From NCBI RefSeq assembly GCF_000970285.1, contig NZ_CP009516.1, forward strand, positions 4,381,036-4,445,035: a stretch of DNA of 64,000 nt, given 5' to 3'. Positions within the stretch are counted from its first letter, which is position 1. Every line of letters starts with the position of its first letter. Below the pieces are notes generated by a model. The model was not told the origin of the DNA. It did not search any database and saw only the letters and a program-made list of their open reading frames with translations. The DNA comes from Methanosarcina horonobensis HB-1 = JCM 15518. GTDB taxonomy: Archaea; Halobacteriota; Methanosarcinia; Methanosarcinales; Methanosarcinaceae. Below, one piece after another: positions 18,674 through 27,496 of the stretch. A program made the translations under genes and the position numbers.

Positions 18674-19516
18674 CTATTTCAGATTCTGGAGAGTTCTCTG
18701 ACTATCAGAACCGGAGTCCGGATAATCCATTGAGCAGACTTTCTCTGATCTCCCTACATAATATTCAAAAAGTTCTCTACCCCAAGCAAGGCTGCTAGGT
18801 TCGAAACTGAGCAGGTATTGCCCTTCGAATTTCCCCTTTTTATTGAAAAAACCGAAAAACAACGCATTTTCCGAAATAGCAATCAATGCAGGAATTTCAA
18901 GTGGGGACCCTGAATACACAAAAATAGAGGCATTTTCATTCATCAGGATTCTCTCTCCCGCATAACGGAAATCCCCTGCAAACCTGTCAAATGAATCTTT
19001 GCTAAGGAGAAGCTGAATATTAAAACCTTTTTCTGCGAATTTTAGAGAAAAAGACGGAATCTGAGGGTGAAAATAAGAGAAAAGAAGCATAACCTTTGAA
19101 GACCCGATAAAACGATTAACCAGTTCGGGAAATATATCAAACCCTTGAGCAAGCCCGGGTTCGATAAGCTGACTTTTTTTAAGATCTCCTATCCTTTTTA
19201 ACAGGTGAAAAGGGATAGAATCCAGTTTCCTGTGACTCCAGAAGTAATCATTGTCCTCAAACATGCTGGCTGCATCCAACAAGGGTCTGGCTTTTTTGAC
19301 CAGTATGTCACCTATTATGGAAAGATAATATACATCTTCTTTCTGAACAATTAACCCTTCTTCTTTCAATTTTTTGATCTGAGGAAGCAGAGAGATTCTG
19401 GAGATCTGAAGCAGATCAAGGATTTCATCAATATTCCTGGGCCCTTCTGCCAGCAGTAACAACAAATTTTTCCTTTTTTCGGAAAACAAAAGGAGATTGA
19501 CAAGTTGTAGCTTCAT
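18674..19516 (-). CDS. Winged-helix regulator with FilR1 (DUF1724) domain
   Basis: 280 residues. The N-terminal winged helix (about 10-75: NIDEILDLLQISRISLLPQIKKLKEEGLIVQ) is followed by a roughly 180-residue effector-type domain (LLKRIGDLKKSQLIEP, LLLSKDSFDRFAGDF, IALLFGFFNKKGKFEGQYL-like). This architecture is common and expanded in Methanosarcina. It is divergently transcribed from the lipoprotein gene at 19817, across 300 AT-rich bases that could hold its operator. Confidence 0.85.
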   Translation of the reverse strand: MKLQLVNLLLFSEKRKNLLLLLAEGPRNIDEILDLLQISRISLLPQIKKLKEEGLIVQKEDVYYLSIIGDILVKKARPLLDAASMFEDNDYFWSHRKLDSIPFHLLKRIGDLKKSQLIEPGLAQGFDIFPELVNRFIGSSKVMLLFSYFHPQIPSFSLKFAEKGFNIQLLLSKDSFDRFAGDFRYAGERILMNENASIFVYSGSPLEIPALIAISENALFFGFFNKKGKFEGQYLLSFEPSSLAWGRELFEYYVGRSEKVCSMDYPDSGSDSQRTLQNLK

Positions 19517-19816
19517 CTGGTTTATGCCTTCTAATGTAAATCAGCATCAATTGGTAGACACAATAGTATAAAGATCTCAAATAAATATAACATTGGTATA
19601 ATCATTAGTGTACAGATATAAATGTTATCTTGAGTCTGAAGATCAGAAAAAGATCAAGAAGTTAGGTAAAAAAGAGAATATGTCTACTACAAGTCATCAT
19701 CAGCCAGCTCAAATCGGAACGAAAAAGACATATTTAAAAAATACTATATTAAAGTAAAAACTTTAATTCAAAATTAACCCGAAAAGTAGAACTTTGGGGA
19801 GAAGGAGGATATTCTC
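19517..19816. promoter_or_regulatory. Divergent spacer between the FilR1 regulator and the lipoprotein gene
   Basis: 300 bases with no open frame. It contains TATA-like sequence for the plus strand around 19731-19755 (TATTTAAAAAATACTATATTAAAG) and AT-rich sequence near the minus-strand start. No clear palindrome is seen. Confidence 0.4.
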
Positions 19817-20935
19817 ATTAATAAAACATTTCCTGTACTACTTATACTGGTATTAACTTTTATAGCCGGATGTGCCGAGAAGCAAACAGGTATCCTGGAG
19901 AATCAAACAGATATCTCAGAGAATGCGACCATAACCCACAGGACATACGGAGCTTTCACACTCCCGGAAATGCAGCTGCAGGAATTAACAGTAAACAGCA
20001 CGACGGTTGTGTTTACAACATCGGATAACGACGGAAATTTCAAGAAAACATACGAAAAGCCTTTCAACGAAACTGCCTTCAGAGAACTTATCGATTTATT
20101 TGAAGAAAATGGGTTCCTTCAGATGGAAGAAAGCTATGTTCCGCAGGAAGGGCAGCCTATAGTTACAGATGTTGGTACACTCGAAATTAGCCTGCTAGAG
20201 GAAACCCGTACAAAGACCGTAACTGTAGATCCTTATTATTCCGAATATATGCCCGAAGGTCTTCAGGAAATAGATGCCACACTGGTTGAACTGAGGGGTT
20301 ACGCCCTGTCCACATCTCCTGAAGAAGCTGAAAGGATAGCCGAGACCTGGATAGAAACCTCACCCACTTACAGTTTTGATGGTTTTGACCTCAAACTAGA
20401 AAGCCATGAGGTAATCGAGACATTCCCAGAGCAGCATATACTTAATTACACTTTTACTAGCAGGCACGGTGGCTACGGAAACCGGACAGACCAGATTGTA
20501 ACCGAAGTTCTCACACCTCACAGCATAGAAGTCATTGTTTCCGAAGGAGCAGTAAGATCTGCTGTAATCGATGGAGAATGGGATGAAATTGCCCAGCGAC
20601 CCCTTGAAGAAGATCCTGATACTGCCGACAATACTACAGGAGTTTCAGGAGCTGAAGGAGATCTTGTAGAAATGAAGTATCCGGTATCCGAAGAGAAAAC
20701 ACCCTGGGACAGCTGGTATAAAGAGGGAAACATCCAGTTTATTAAAGCTCCCACGCAGGCAGAACTGATAGTCGCTTATTACGGAACCGTGTACGATATA
20801 GAGGTTTCCGATACCCAAACGGTTGAAGACTGTGATCCTGGCTATCCGTGCGGTGAGTTTTACATAGTAAAAGTAAAAGAAAACGATTCCGCAGAGATGA
20901 GAGACCTGGGATGGACAGTCTTCAGGAATGATTAA
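19817..20935 (+). CDS. Secreted lipoprotein, family unknown; apparent ATT start
   Basis: The frame ending at 20935 is coding well upstream of its first ATG (19970). It supplies a lipoprotein signal, INKTFPVLLILVLTFIAGC, with a lipobox IAGC at about residue 18. GGAGG (19804-19808) lies 8 nt before ATT 19817, and no ATG, GTG or TTG precedes the lipobox. The mature protein of about 350 residues has an N-terminal part with a VVFTTSDNDGNFKK beta segment and an FRELIDLFEENGFLQ helix. The C-terminal part carries a Cys pair (DCDPGYPCGEFYIV). I do not recognise the family. It is probably anchored to the outer face of the membrane. Confidence 0.78.
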   Translation: MNKTFPVLLILVLTFIAGCAEKQTGILENQTDISENATITHRTYGAFTLPEMQLQELTVNSTTVVFTTSDNDGNFKKTYEKPFNETAFRELIDLFEENGFLQMEESYVPQEGQPIVTDVGTLEISLLEETRTKTVTVDPYYSEYMPEGLQEIDATLVELRGYALSTSPEEAERIAETWIETSPTYSFDGFDLKLESHEVIETFPEQHILNYTFTSRHGGYGNRTDQIVTEVLTPHSIEVIVSEGAVRSAVIDGEWDEIAQRPLEEDPDTADNTTGVSGAEGDLVEMKYPVSEEKTPWDSWYKEGNIQFIKAPTQAELIVAYYGTVYDIEVSDTQTVEDCDPGYPCGEFYIVKVKENDSAEMRDLGWTVFRND

Positions 20936-20993
20936 GTCCTGAAGAAAAAAGGTCCTGAATAAAAAGAAAGTATTGGAAAAGAAAACCGAGAAA

Positions 20994-21023
20994 AAAAGCA
21001 CCCTGGTTATTCGGGGTGCTTTT
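20994..21023 (+). terminator. Strong bidirectional hairpin terminator
   Basis: AAAAGCACCC (20994-21003) pairs perfectly with GGGTGCTTTT (21014-21023), a 10-bp stem with a 10-base loop. A-runs and T-runs flank it on both strands. It lies between the convergent lipoprotein and AIM24 genes and could end both transcripts. Confidence 0.75.
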
Positions 21024-21180
21024 CCATTCAATTTTCATTTATCAGGTTTTCCTGTTAGACTCTCTATTCGTGCCTTTTACATTTGACTTTTCGTATGCAG
21101 GCTTTTCCTATAGGACTTTTTCCACCGGACTTATTTTGTTCAGGCAAAGTAAAAAACTCTACTCAAATTCGAAAAGAAAG

Positions 21181-22020
21181 TCAGTCGTCACTGCTGCTGC
21201 CGGTGGCTCTTGGAGTCCTCGGAACAGGAGGATAAGAGCACCTTGAGAGAGCTCCATAGACAAACTGGGTGGGAGCCATCCAGACTATTCCCGTACCTTC
21301 AAAAGTCTGAAGAGCTCCATCGCCACTTGTAAGGTTCCCGACAAGACTCTTGGCAGACCTCTCAACCGTAAAGTTAAGGGAAGCCGACCTCAGGAACACA
21401 AAATTACCATCCACCTGCAATCTCTCGTTATTAAGTTCATACTTCAGAACCTCTGAAGGAGGCACAGGAACTGCAAGGACACATAGTCCTGTCCCGCTAA
21501 TTTTTGTCTGGAACCAGCCTTCTCCCCCAAACAATCCGGAGGAGAGGTTTTTCTGGGATGAAACCTCCACATTGATCCCGTTTTCACAGCAATAGAACAT
21601 TCCCTTATCTACAATAATCGCATCATTGTTCAGCTCCAGGAGTATGTAGTGACTGAAGCCCGGTTCAAGGAAAATCTCTCCTGTACCCGAATAAGTAGGA
21701 GTAAATGCAGACTCGTTGGTAAGCTTATTTTTAATTAATTTTTTCGCAAGTCCCCCGACTCCCCCAGTCTCACATGAAGCACAAATATTCCCCTTGTGGA
21801 AGTACAGAGCTCCTCTTTCGGTAGTTACCGCACTGTTTGTAAGAGTGATTTTTACCTGCTTGAGGCTCATGCCTGCTTTCTCAAGATAATAAAGATTTTC
21901 CGCAAGGCAGACATCCCTGAGTCCACGCAGTGTTTTATACTCAAGGATCTCTACCTTTATTCCGTTTTTCTCAATGCATTCCAGAACATTGATGTTATCA
22001 TAGAATTTTTGCTCGATTAT
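21181..22020 (-). CDS. AIM24/DUF124 family protein; apparent ATA start
   Basis: The C-terminal 229 residues are a typical AIM24-type beta domain (ALYFHKGNICASC, GTGEIFLEPGFSHYILLEL, GGEGWFQTKISGTGLCVLAVP, GTGIVWMAPTQ). The open frame extends 50 codons upstream of the first ATG (21870) with good coding character (LECIEKNGIKVEILEYKTLRG). GGTGGAG lies 5 nt before ATA 22020, and no ATG, GTG or TTG occurs in the extension. The protein would be 279 residues. The bacterial family is poorly understood. The C-terminus is Ser/Asp-rich. Confidence 0.8.
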   Translation of the reverse strand: MIEQKFYDNINVLECIEKNGIKVEILEYKTLRGLRDVCLAENLYYLEKAGMSLKQVKITLTNSAVTTERGALYFHKGNICASCETGGVGGLAKKLIKNKLTNESAFTPTYSGTGEIFLEPGFSHYILLELNNDAIIVDKGMFYCCENGINVEVSSQKNLSSGLFGGEGWFQTKISGTGLCVLAVPVPPSEVLKYELNNERLQVDGNFVFLRSASLNFTVERSAKSLVGNLTSGDGALQTFEGTGIVWMAPTQFVYGALSRCSYPPVPRTPRATGSSSDD

Positions 22021-22285
22021 AGGCTCTCCACCTTTGAATTTACTTAAAGATAGTCTTACGGATTGTGCTTAACTCCAGAGAATATTTGCTGGATTTAGCT
22101 TCCGATTTAAGTAAATATATTAATAGAAGTATTATAATATTTTTGTACAGTATTCGCTTTGTGTTGTCGGAACAGGAGAATTAGCGAACAGACACAATCG
22201 AAGGAATGCATTTAAATTGGAAGCTCTCCGGCCAGTAAATTGAATAAAAAAGAAGTCGGAGCCGGTAATAAAGTCACATTAGATC

Positions 22286-22392
22286 TTAACTTCCACCGCC
22301 TCCCTTCATAAGTGTCCCCAGCAGTTCTTTTGCATTACTTTCCAGTTCTTTTACATCGCTTTCCAGTTTTTTTACATCACTTTTTCACTCAT
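22286..22392 (-). pseudogene. Small coiled-coil protein gene with a -1 frameshift
   Basis: ATG 22392 begins MSEK. After a run of five A the frame must shift by one base to continue as SDVKKLESDVKELESNAKELLGTLMKGGGGS, ending at TAA 22286. With a sixth A the gene would encode an intact 35-residue heptad coiled coil with a Gly-rich tail. Either the gene is decayed, the sequence has an error, or the ribosome slips at the A-run. Confidence 0.5.
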
Positions 22393-22422
22393 CAGAGAGT
22401 TGCTATTCCCTGCTGTCAAACA

Positions 22423-23640
22423 TCAAATTACGAGACTCCCGTTATCAGGAGAAGAGACCTCAAGGAGTTCACTGAGTTCACGAACTGTTTCTTGACTCAC
22501 TTCTCCGCCAAGAATCCATGCAAAATTGAACACCTGATGGCTGGGGTAAATTGGTTCTGGTTGAATGATCTGCAGGTAAGAGCGTGCAGACTCGGGCAGT
22601 TCACCATTGGGCTCTGTCAGGATAAGGAACCCATGTTTTCCCATATGGGACAGCACTCCGCTTGGAACTGTTATCCTCCAGTCGGGAGTTCCCAGAAGAA
22701 GATTGTGCCCGGGCTCCGCATAGCCCCATCCGACGCTGCGAGGTCTGTAACCTACAAGCCAAGAAGTCCGATGCCCGCTGTCCTTATATCCAGCCCACCT
22801 TACTGCCATTTCCTGGGGTGTGCTTCCAGGGATACGCTGGACATGCCCGTACTGCGAAAGCTCTGCCATTATCTCGTGATCGACAACTGAAGAAGGAGCA
22901 AACACGTATATGTAAGGATAATACGGCCAGCGTCTTTCAAGCATCCTTCTTGTTTCTTCAGGCACTCCTTCGGGAGTTACGTAAGCCATGGCATCTCCCA
23001 TATGAGCATTCCAGTTGGAAGCAGGATATGCGTACTCAAGGGCATCTGTGGAAGCTATGAAGACAATCTGCCTGTGATTAGATTCCAGCACAGAGATATA
23101 CTCGTCCAGGACTTCTGCATAACTGATAGGGTCCGATGCATATATTCGGCGGGTTTTCAGTTTTAGTTTCTCAACCTCATCGACTACACTCTGGTCAATA
23201 TCCCCGGCAAGGTAAACCTGCACGTTACCGTCCATCATGACCCCCTCAGGCCTTAACCTCTCGAGCTCTTTCCGGGTTGCCTCGGGAAGTACGGTACCAT
23301 TTTCAGTAATAAACAACATGGGTGCGTTTACCGGAAAATGCTGGAGGCGTGTTGTAACGAGTGCGGTTGCAGGGTCATCGTCCCTCACAAGAACAACTGC
23401 GCCAGGTCTGTCCTTATCCTGGGCAGCAGGATAGATTGCCTGGGAATAAGCAGTAGCCGTTTCAATATAAGTCTCACCTGAAAGCCTGGCAGTGGTGCCC
23501 GTTAACCCTAACAGTTCATCGTTTTTCATTGTGCTTGCATCAAGAGGTTTTCCCTGGGGTTCCCACATTGAGATATATCCGAGGATAAAAAGAACCGAAA
23601 GAGCAGTTACTGCAAGAAAAGTATACGCAGGCTTTATCAC
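22423..23640 (-). CDS. Secreted or membrane-anchored protein with cell-wall-binding-repeat-2-like segments
   Basis: The start is placed at GTG 23640, 6 nt after GGAGGG. It overlaps the stop of the upstream gene as GTGA, which indicates translational coupling. An N-terminal hydrophobic helix (residues 5-25) anchors or exports the protein. Two CWB2-like stretches are visible: about 75-175 (VNAPMLFITENGTVLP, LAGDIDQSVVDEVEKLK) and the C-terminal about 290-400 (SHMGKHGFLILTEPNGELP, AWILGGEVSQETVRELSELL). CWB2 domains bind surface polymers in bacteria and halophiles. It forms an operon with the membrane protein upstream. Confidence 0.72.
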   Translation of the reverse strand: MIKPAYTFLAVTALSVLFILGYISMWEPQGKPLDASTMKNDELLGLTGTTARLSGETYIETATAYSQAIYPAAQDKDRPGAVVLVRDDDPATALVTTRLQHFPVNAPMLFITENGTVLPEATRKELERLRPEGVMMDGNVQVYLAGDIDQSVVDEVEKLKLKTRRIYASDPISYAEVLDEYISVLESNHRQIVFIASTDALEYAYPASNWNAHMGDAMAYVTPEGVPEETRRMLERRWPYYPYIYVFAPSSVVDHEIMAELSQYGHVQRIPGSTPQEMAVRWAGYKDSGHRTSWLVGYRPRSVGWGYAEPGHNLLLGTPDWRITVPSGVLSHMGKHGFLILTEPNGELPESARSYLQIIQPEPIYPSHQVFNFAWILGGEVSQETVRELSELLEVSSPDNGSLVI

Positions 23641-25652
23641 ATCTCTCCCTCCTTCCATCCGGCTTTAACCATAATGTAGTTAGGAACAAGGGCAGCGAAA
23701 AGGCCTGCAGCTGCGGAAATCCATAAAGGAGTCACCCAGAGCCATAGGTCTTCGTTGGTCATCCAGTCCCTCCACTGCATAACGTACCATGCGGTTACGT
23801 ACATCCCTATGGAAGCACTGACCATGGAAAGGACAACTATGGGAAAAGCCTGCTTTACTCCTTCCCAGTACTTTTTCTGATGCATATCCCCCATCATCGG
23901 CCCCATATAAAACAAAGAGGAGACAATAATGGCAGGGATAACCATTATCAGCCACATTATGGTAGTCATGGGAGAACCTAGCCAGTATAGCCATGTAAAC
24001 TCAAAACTCAGTGAAAGCGGCATGCCAAAAAACTCAAACAGATACATGGAGGCTATCATGAGTGCCATCCCGATTCCCGTGCTCATAATCGTACCCGATA
24101 AAGCTCTCGCCCATGGAGGACGGCGGAATTTCACCATATTGTCCATGTACATAACAGGTCTTTCGTGATAAGCCAGAAGGAAAGCCAGAATTCCGACAGG
24201 TCCGAAAACCAGCATTGCCATAGGCCAGTAAATCCTAGGATAAAAAGAGCTGTATGGCAGACGCTTCGGCATAATAAAGAGGGCCCAGATAGCTCCGAAA
24301 AAGCCTATGAAAAACCAGGACCATCCAAGGAAAGCAAGTCCGCTTACTCCGGTCATCTGGTCTTTAAAAGAGTGGACTTCCAGTGCAAGGTCAGCTCTCG
24401 CCTGGGTATTATAACTCACACTTTCCGGACCTCCTACAACCCTTACGTTCATGAAAGGACCGTCAGAAGGAAAGGCAAAGTAATCAGGAGAAAGCCTCCA
24501 GAAGTACTGGTCAACTTCGTCATTCAGATCTTCACTTTCGGTATAAAGTAATGGCCCGTAGTTGCTCTGGTAAGCTATAGGCAGACCTGCTGCTGCAAAC
24601 TCCGGGGTCTCAGGGTTTGCAAGTGCAAAATTATAGTATGCATCGAAATGGAAATCTTCATCAATACCCCATCCGAAATCACCCCAGCGGCTCCTTGCCC
24701 ACACAAGAGCGTGCAGGTAAATGTTTTCGTCTGCGACACGGTTTACTTCTCCGAAAGCCTCCAGTTCTTCAAGAAACCTATCCGAAAGGAGACTCTCAGG
24801 GGCGGCCACAAAAAAAGTCTTTTCTTCTCCGTTTTCAAGTAAAGTTTGCAAACTCTGAGGAACGGACCCCTCTTCAACAGGAACTACAGGTACCCTGAAA
24901 TACGCTGCAGCATATGCTGCAGGCAGAGCATAGGCAGGTTCTTCTGCCGAAACGATCACAATTACGGGTCTATCTCCCAGAAGGGAGAGGGATTCCTCGA
25001 CAAGGGCTTCCAGGTCAACCTCACCGCCCTCCTCCGCACCGTAAACAAGTATCTGGCCTCTTGAAGCAGCCACCGGTGCCATCACTGCGGCTGCAATCGG
25101 GTCAGCAGGCACTTCAAGAGGTTCAGCTGCATACATATCAACCATTGAATTTCCAACCTGAACAGGCGTATCACCGGGTACTCTCTGTACATTTTTCATA
25201 GTATACCCTATACGTGAGTCCTGGTCGGACCCGTTTCCGTAAGCAGCTGAAAGAATCCAGATATATCCGGTAGCACTGAGGATTATTGCAGCAGTCAGGA
25301 CTGCAATTCCCCATGTAAACCATTTTTTCAGGTTCATTCCGGCTCCGGCTTCTTGAGTACCTTCACTCCGGTGAAGCGGGTCTGCAGAAGCCAGAGAGGC
25401 AAATACCGAACCGAGGCTTGCCCCGAAAATAATAAGGAAAATAGTAACAGAACCGTAAGGCGCTGCAAAAAGAGGTTCAAGTCTGGGTAATGTAAGAGTT
25501 CCGTTTTCCGCAAAATAACCCACCAGCCCGAAAACAAGCCCTCCCAGAAGAGCTCCGATTAAAGTGATAAGAAGTGATTTTGAAGTAAAAATCCTGCTTT
25601 TCCCAAGATTTTTTGAGCTGTCATCTCCATTATTGTTACTATCTTCAGTTAT
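23637..25652 (-). CDS. Polytopic membrane protein with extracellular CWB2-like domain; apparent ATA start
   Basis: 671 residues if translated from ATA 25652, which follows a run of seven G after a 5-nt spacer. The only GTG (25523) is inside the first membrane helix, so it is an unlikely start. The order is a charged N-terminus, a helix (about 27-50), a second helix pair (to about 130), and a roughly 250-residue extracellular part with repeat-like segments (VIVIVSAEEPAYALPAAYAA, KTFFVAAPESLLSDRFLEEL). Five to six helices at the C-terminus follow (MPKRLPYSSFYPRIYWPMAM onward). It is the first gene of a two-gene operon. I do not recognise a named family; a transport or surface-assembly role is only a guess. 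Confidence 0.72.
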   Translation of the reverse strand: MTEDSNNNGDDSSKNLGKSRIFTSKSLLITLIGALLGGLVFGLVGYFAENGTLTLPRLEPLFAAPYGSVTIFLIIFGASLGSVFASLASADPLHRSEGTQEAGAGMNLKKWFTWGIAVLTAAIILSATGYIWILSAAYGNGSDQDSRIGYTMKNVQRVPGDTPVQVGNSMVDMYAAEPLEVPADPIAAAVMAPVAASRGQILVYGAEEGGEVDLEALVEESLSLLGDRPVIVIVSAEEPAYALPAAYAAAYFRVPVVPVEEGSVPQSLQTLLENGEEKTFFVAAPESLLSDRFLEELEAFGEVNRVADENIYLHALVWARSRWGDFGWGIDEDFHFDAYYNFALANPETPEFAAAGLPIAYQSNYGPLLYTESEDLNDEVDQYFWRLSPDYFAFPSDGPFMNVRVVGGPESVSYNTQARADLALEVHSFKDQMTGVSGLAFLGWSWFFIGFFGAIWALFIMPKRLPYSSFYPRIYWPMAMLVFGPVGILAFLLAYHERPVMYMDNMVKFRRPPWARALSGTIMSTGIGMALMIASMYLFEFFGMPLSLSFEFTWLYWLGSPMTTIMWLIMVIPAIIVSSLFYMGPMMGDMHQKKYWEGVKQAFPIVVLSMVSASIGMYVTAWYVMQWRDWMTNEDLWLWVTPLWISAAAGLFAALVPNYIMVKAGWKEGEM

Positions 25653-25852
25653 GTTAACCCCCCCGGATTATCAGCTTCTTGACTATGATGTTTTCAATAC
25701 AAGCATGTCTACAAATAACGGTTTATTAATAATTAGATTTAGATATTATAAATATCCGGGCGTTTTAAAAATAATAAATAAGCTACAATACTATAACTGG
25801 TAAAAAATAAGTTAAATTAAAGAAAAATACAAAAGAGGATAAGATGAGTCTA

Positions 25853-27277
25853 TCATTTTCGGCCAAAGTACAAAAGTCCCGTTCCTATCCAGAAAGACAT
25901 GATAATAGTTGTCAGAATAAGCACGTAAATCGGACCAAGATTGAGGATTAAGGGGACTGACATAGCTGTAAACAGTCCTCCTCCTACAATTGGCTCAAAC
26001 ATTAGCTGCTTATACCCAAAGCTCTCAAGTGCGGGAGATTTGCTATGGGGATCCGCAATTTTCATCAGCAGGAGTCCGCTTGCAGTCATACCCATGGACT
26101 GCCCGAAATCTCCTATTCCTCTTTCAAACCAGTATGAGGGTATCATTCTGGGAGCGAGCAAAAGAAAAGCTGCTACGTTCCAGACAATACCAACAATGCT
26201 CAGTATAATAAATGGCTCCAGGTTGCTTCCTATGACATCAAGAGAGAGAGTTGCAATAGCACTAGCTATGAGGATATCCAGGGAAAGACCCTGTATCCTC
26301 ATCACCAGGTTTCTATCAAGTGTTTTATATTTGTCAAACCTGTCAAGAAACAGCTCGAGAATAATCCCGCCAATCATTGCAAGAGGAAAAAGAGGGACAT
26401 GTTCAAGGAGATATACGCCTGTCATTCTTCCCCATGTCAGTTCCTCTATAAGCTGGAGGGCCTGAAGAATAATATAGCCTACTCCTATAGCCACTCCGAC
26501 ATAGGCAAAATGGAGGGAGAAAGGTTCAATAGATTCGGGTCTTGTTGTGATTTTGCCTGCTGACTCCCTTGCATCGAAACCAACTATTCCTGCCCGCTCA
26601 CTTTTATCAAGCGAGATTTCGCCAGGGCTCTGCAAAATAGCTGTTTTTCCTGTCTTTGCGCCATAGTTTAGAAGTACAATTCCGAGAATTACACTGAAGA
26701 GCAGACCTATGGTAGCAAGGCCGAGTGACAGGTCTGCTCCCTCATGGAACCCGACCTCTTCAAAAGTGGAAGCCAGGCCTGCTGCAGTCCCGTGGCCTCC
26801 TTCAAATCCGATCTCAATAAGTGAACCTGCCATCGGGTCGATACCAAAGAAAGGCGTCAATATAAGAACGGTTATCAGTATCCCGAAAACATACTGCCCC
26901 CAGGCCACTGTCTGCCCAAATGCTACCTGGGGTCCGGCTATATGCCAGATTTCTCTAACTCCAGGAAGTTTTTTCCCAAGAAAGAGTGTTGCAAAAATAA
27001 CATTTATGAAAAGTCCGGGAAGAGTAGCCCAGACAGCCAGCATATCTTCAGGAAATATCCCGCCTGCAAGAAGGGAAAGTACGGTATCCTCATGTTCTGA
27101 CCATTCAACCAGGTTACCAAGGACCTGCGGCCCGAAAACGAGCCCCAGAAATCCGCCGATTAAAGAGCTGGGAATAAAGAGCTTCTGAAGATAAGAAGTA
27201 GTTACCCTTATCCATTTTCCAAGGAGCAGAAGTAGCCCCAGAACTAGAAAACTCATCCCTACCGCGGAGGGTGTCAT
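25853..27277 (-). CDS. Sodium/glutamate symporter-like protein (GltS, ESS family)
   Basis: 474 residues with about ten membrane helices. The two inverted reentrant-loop signatures of the ESS family are visible: GFEGGHGTAAGLASTFEEVGF near 158-178, and GDFGQSMGMTASGLLLMKI near 385-403. These proteins couple sodium entry to glutamate uptake in bacteria. Glutamate is an osmolyte in methanogens, but the substrate is not proven here. The ATG at 27277 follows GGAGA. The gene is monocistronic. Confidence 0.88.
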   Translation of the reverse strand: MTPSAVGMSFLVLGLLLLLGKWIRVTTSYLQKLFIPSSLIGGFLGLVFGPQVLGNLVEWSEHEDTVLSLLAGGIFPEDMLAVWATLPGLFINVIFATLFLGKKLPGVREIWHIAGPQVAFGQTVAWGQYVFGILITVLILTPFFGIDPMAGSLIEIGFEGGHGTAAGLASTFEEVGFHEGADLSLGLATIGLLFSVILGIVLLNYGAKTGKTAILQSPGEISLDKSERAGIVGFDARESAGKITTRPESIEPFSLHFAYVGVAIGVGYIILQALQLIEELTWGRMTGVYLLEHVPLFPLAMIGGIILELFLDRFDKYKTLDRNLVMRIQGLSLDILIASAIATLSLDVIGSNLEPFIILSIVGIVWNVAAFLLLAPRMIPSYWFERGIGDFGQSMGMTASGLLLMKIADPHSKSPALESFGYKQLMFEPIVGGGLFTAMSVPLILNLGPIYVLILTTIIMSFWIGTGLLYFGRK

Positions 27278-27496
27278 CTCGATTTGTCTCCATGTCCGTT
27301 ATTAGGGTATTCATAAAAATGTTTACACCGGTTCACTAAAGTTCTTTTATTTTACAAATTATATATAGTTTATATCTAAACGAAAACTGCAACATTTCAA
27401 TATAATTTAGAAAAGTTTAAGAAAAAAGTGTGTCCAGGAACTCCTAATCCCTGTACCCGAGCTATAATGATATTACTTTCCCTGGATTTTTCAGCC

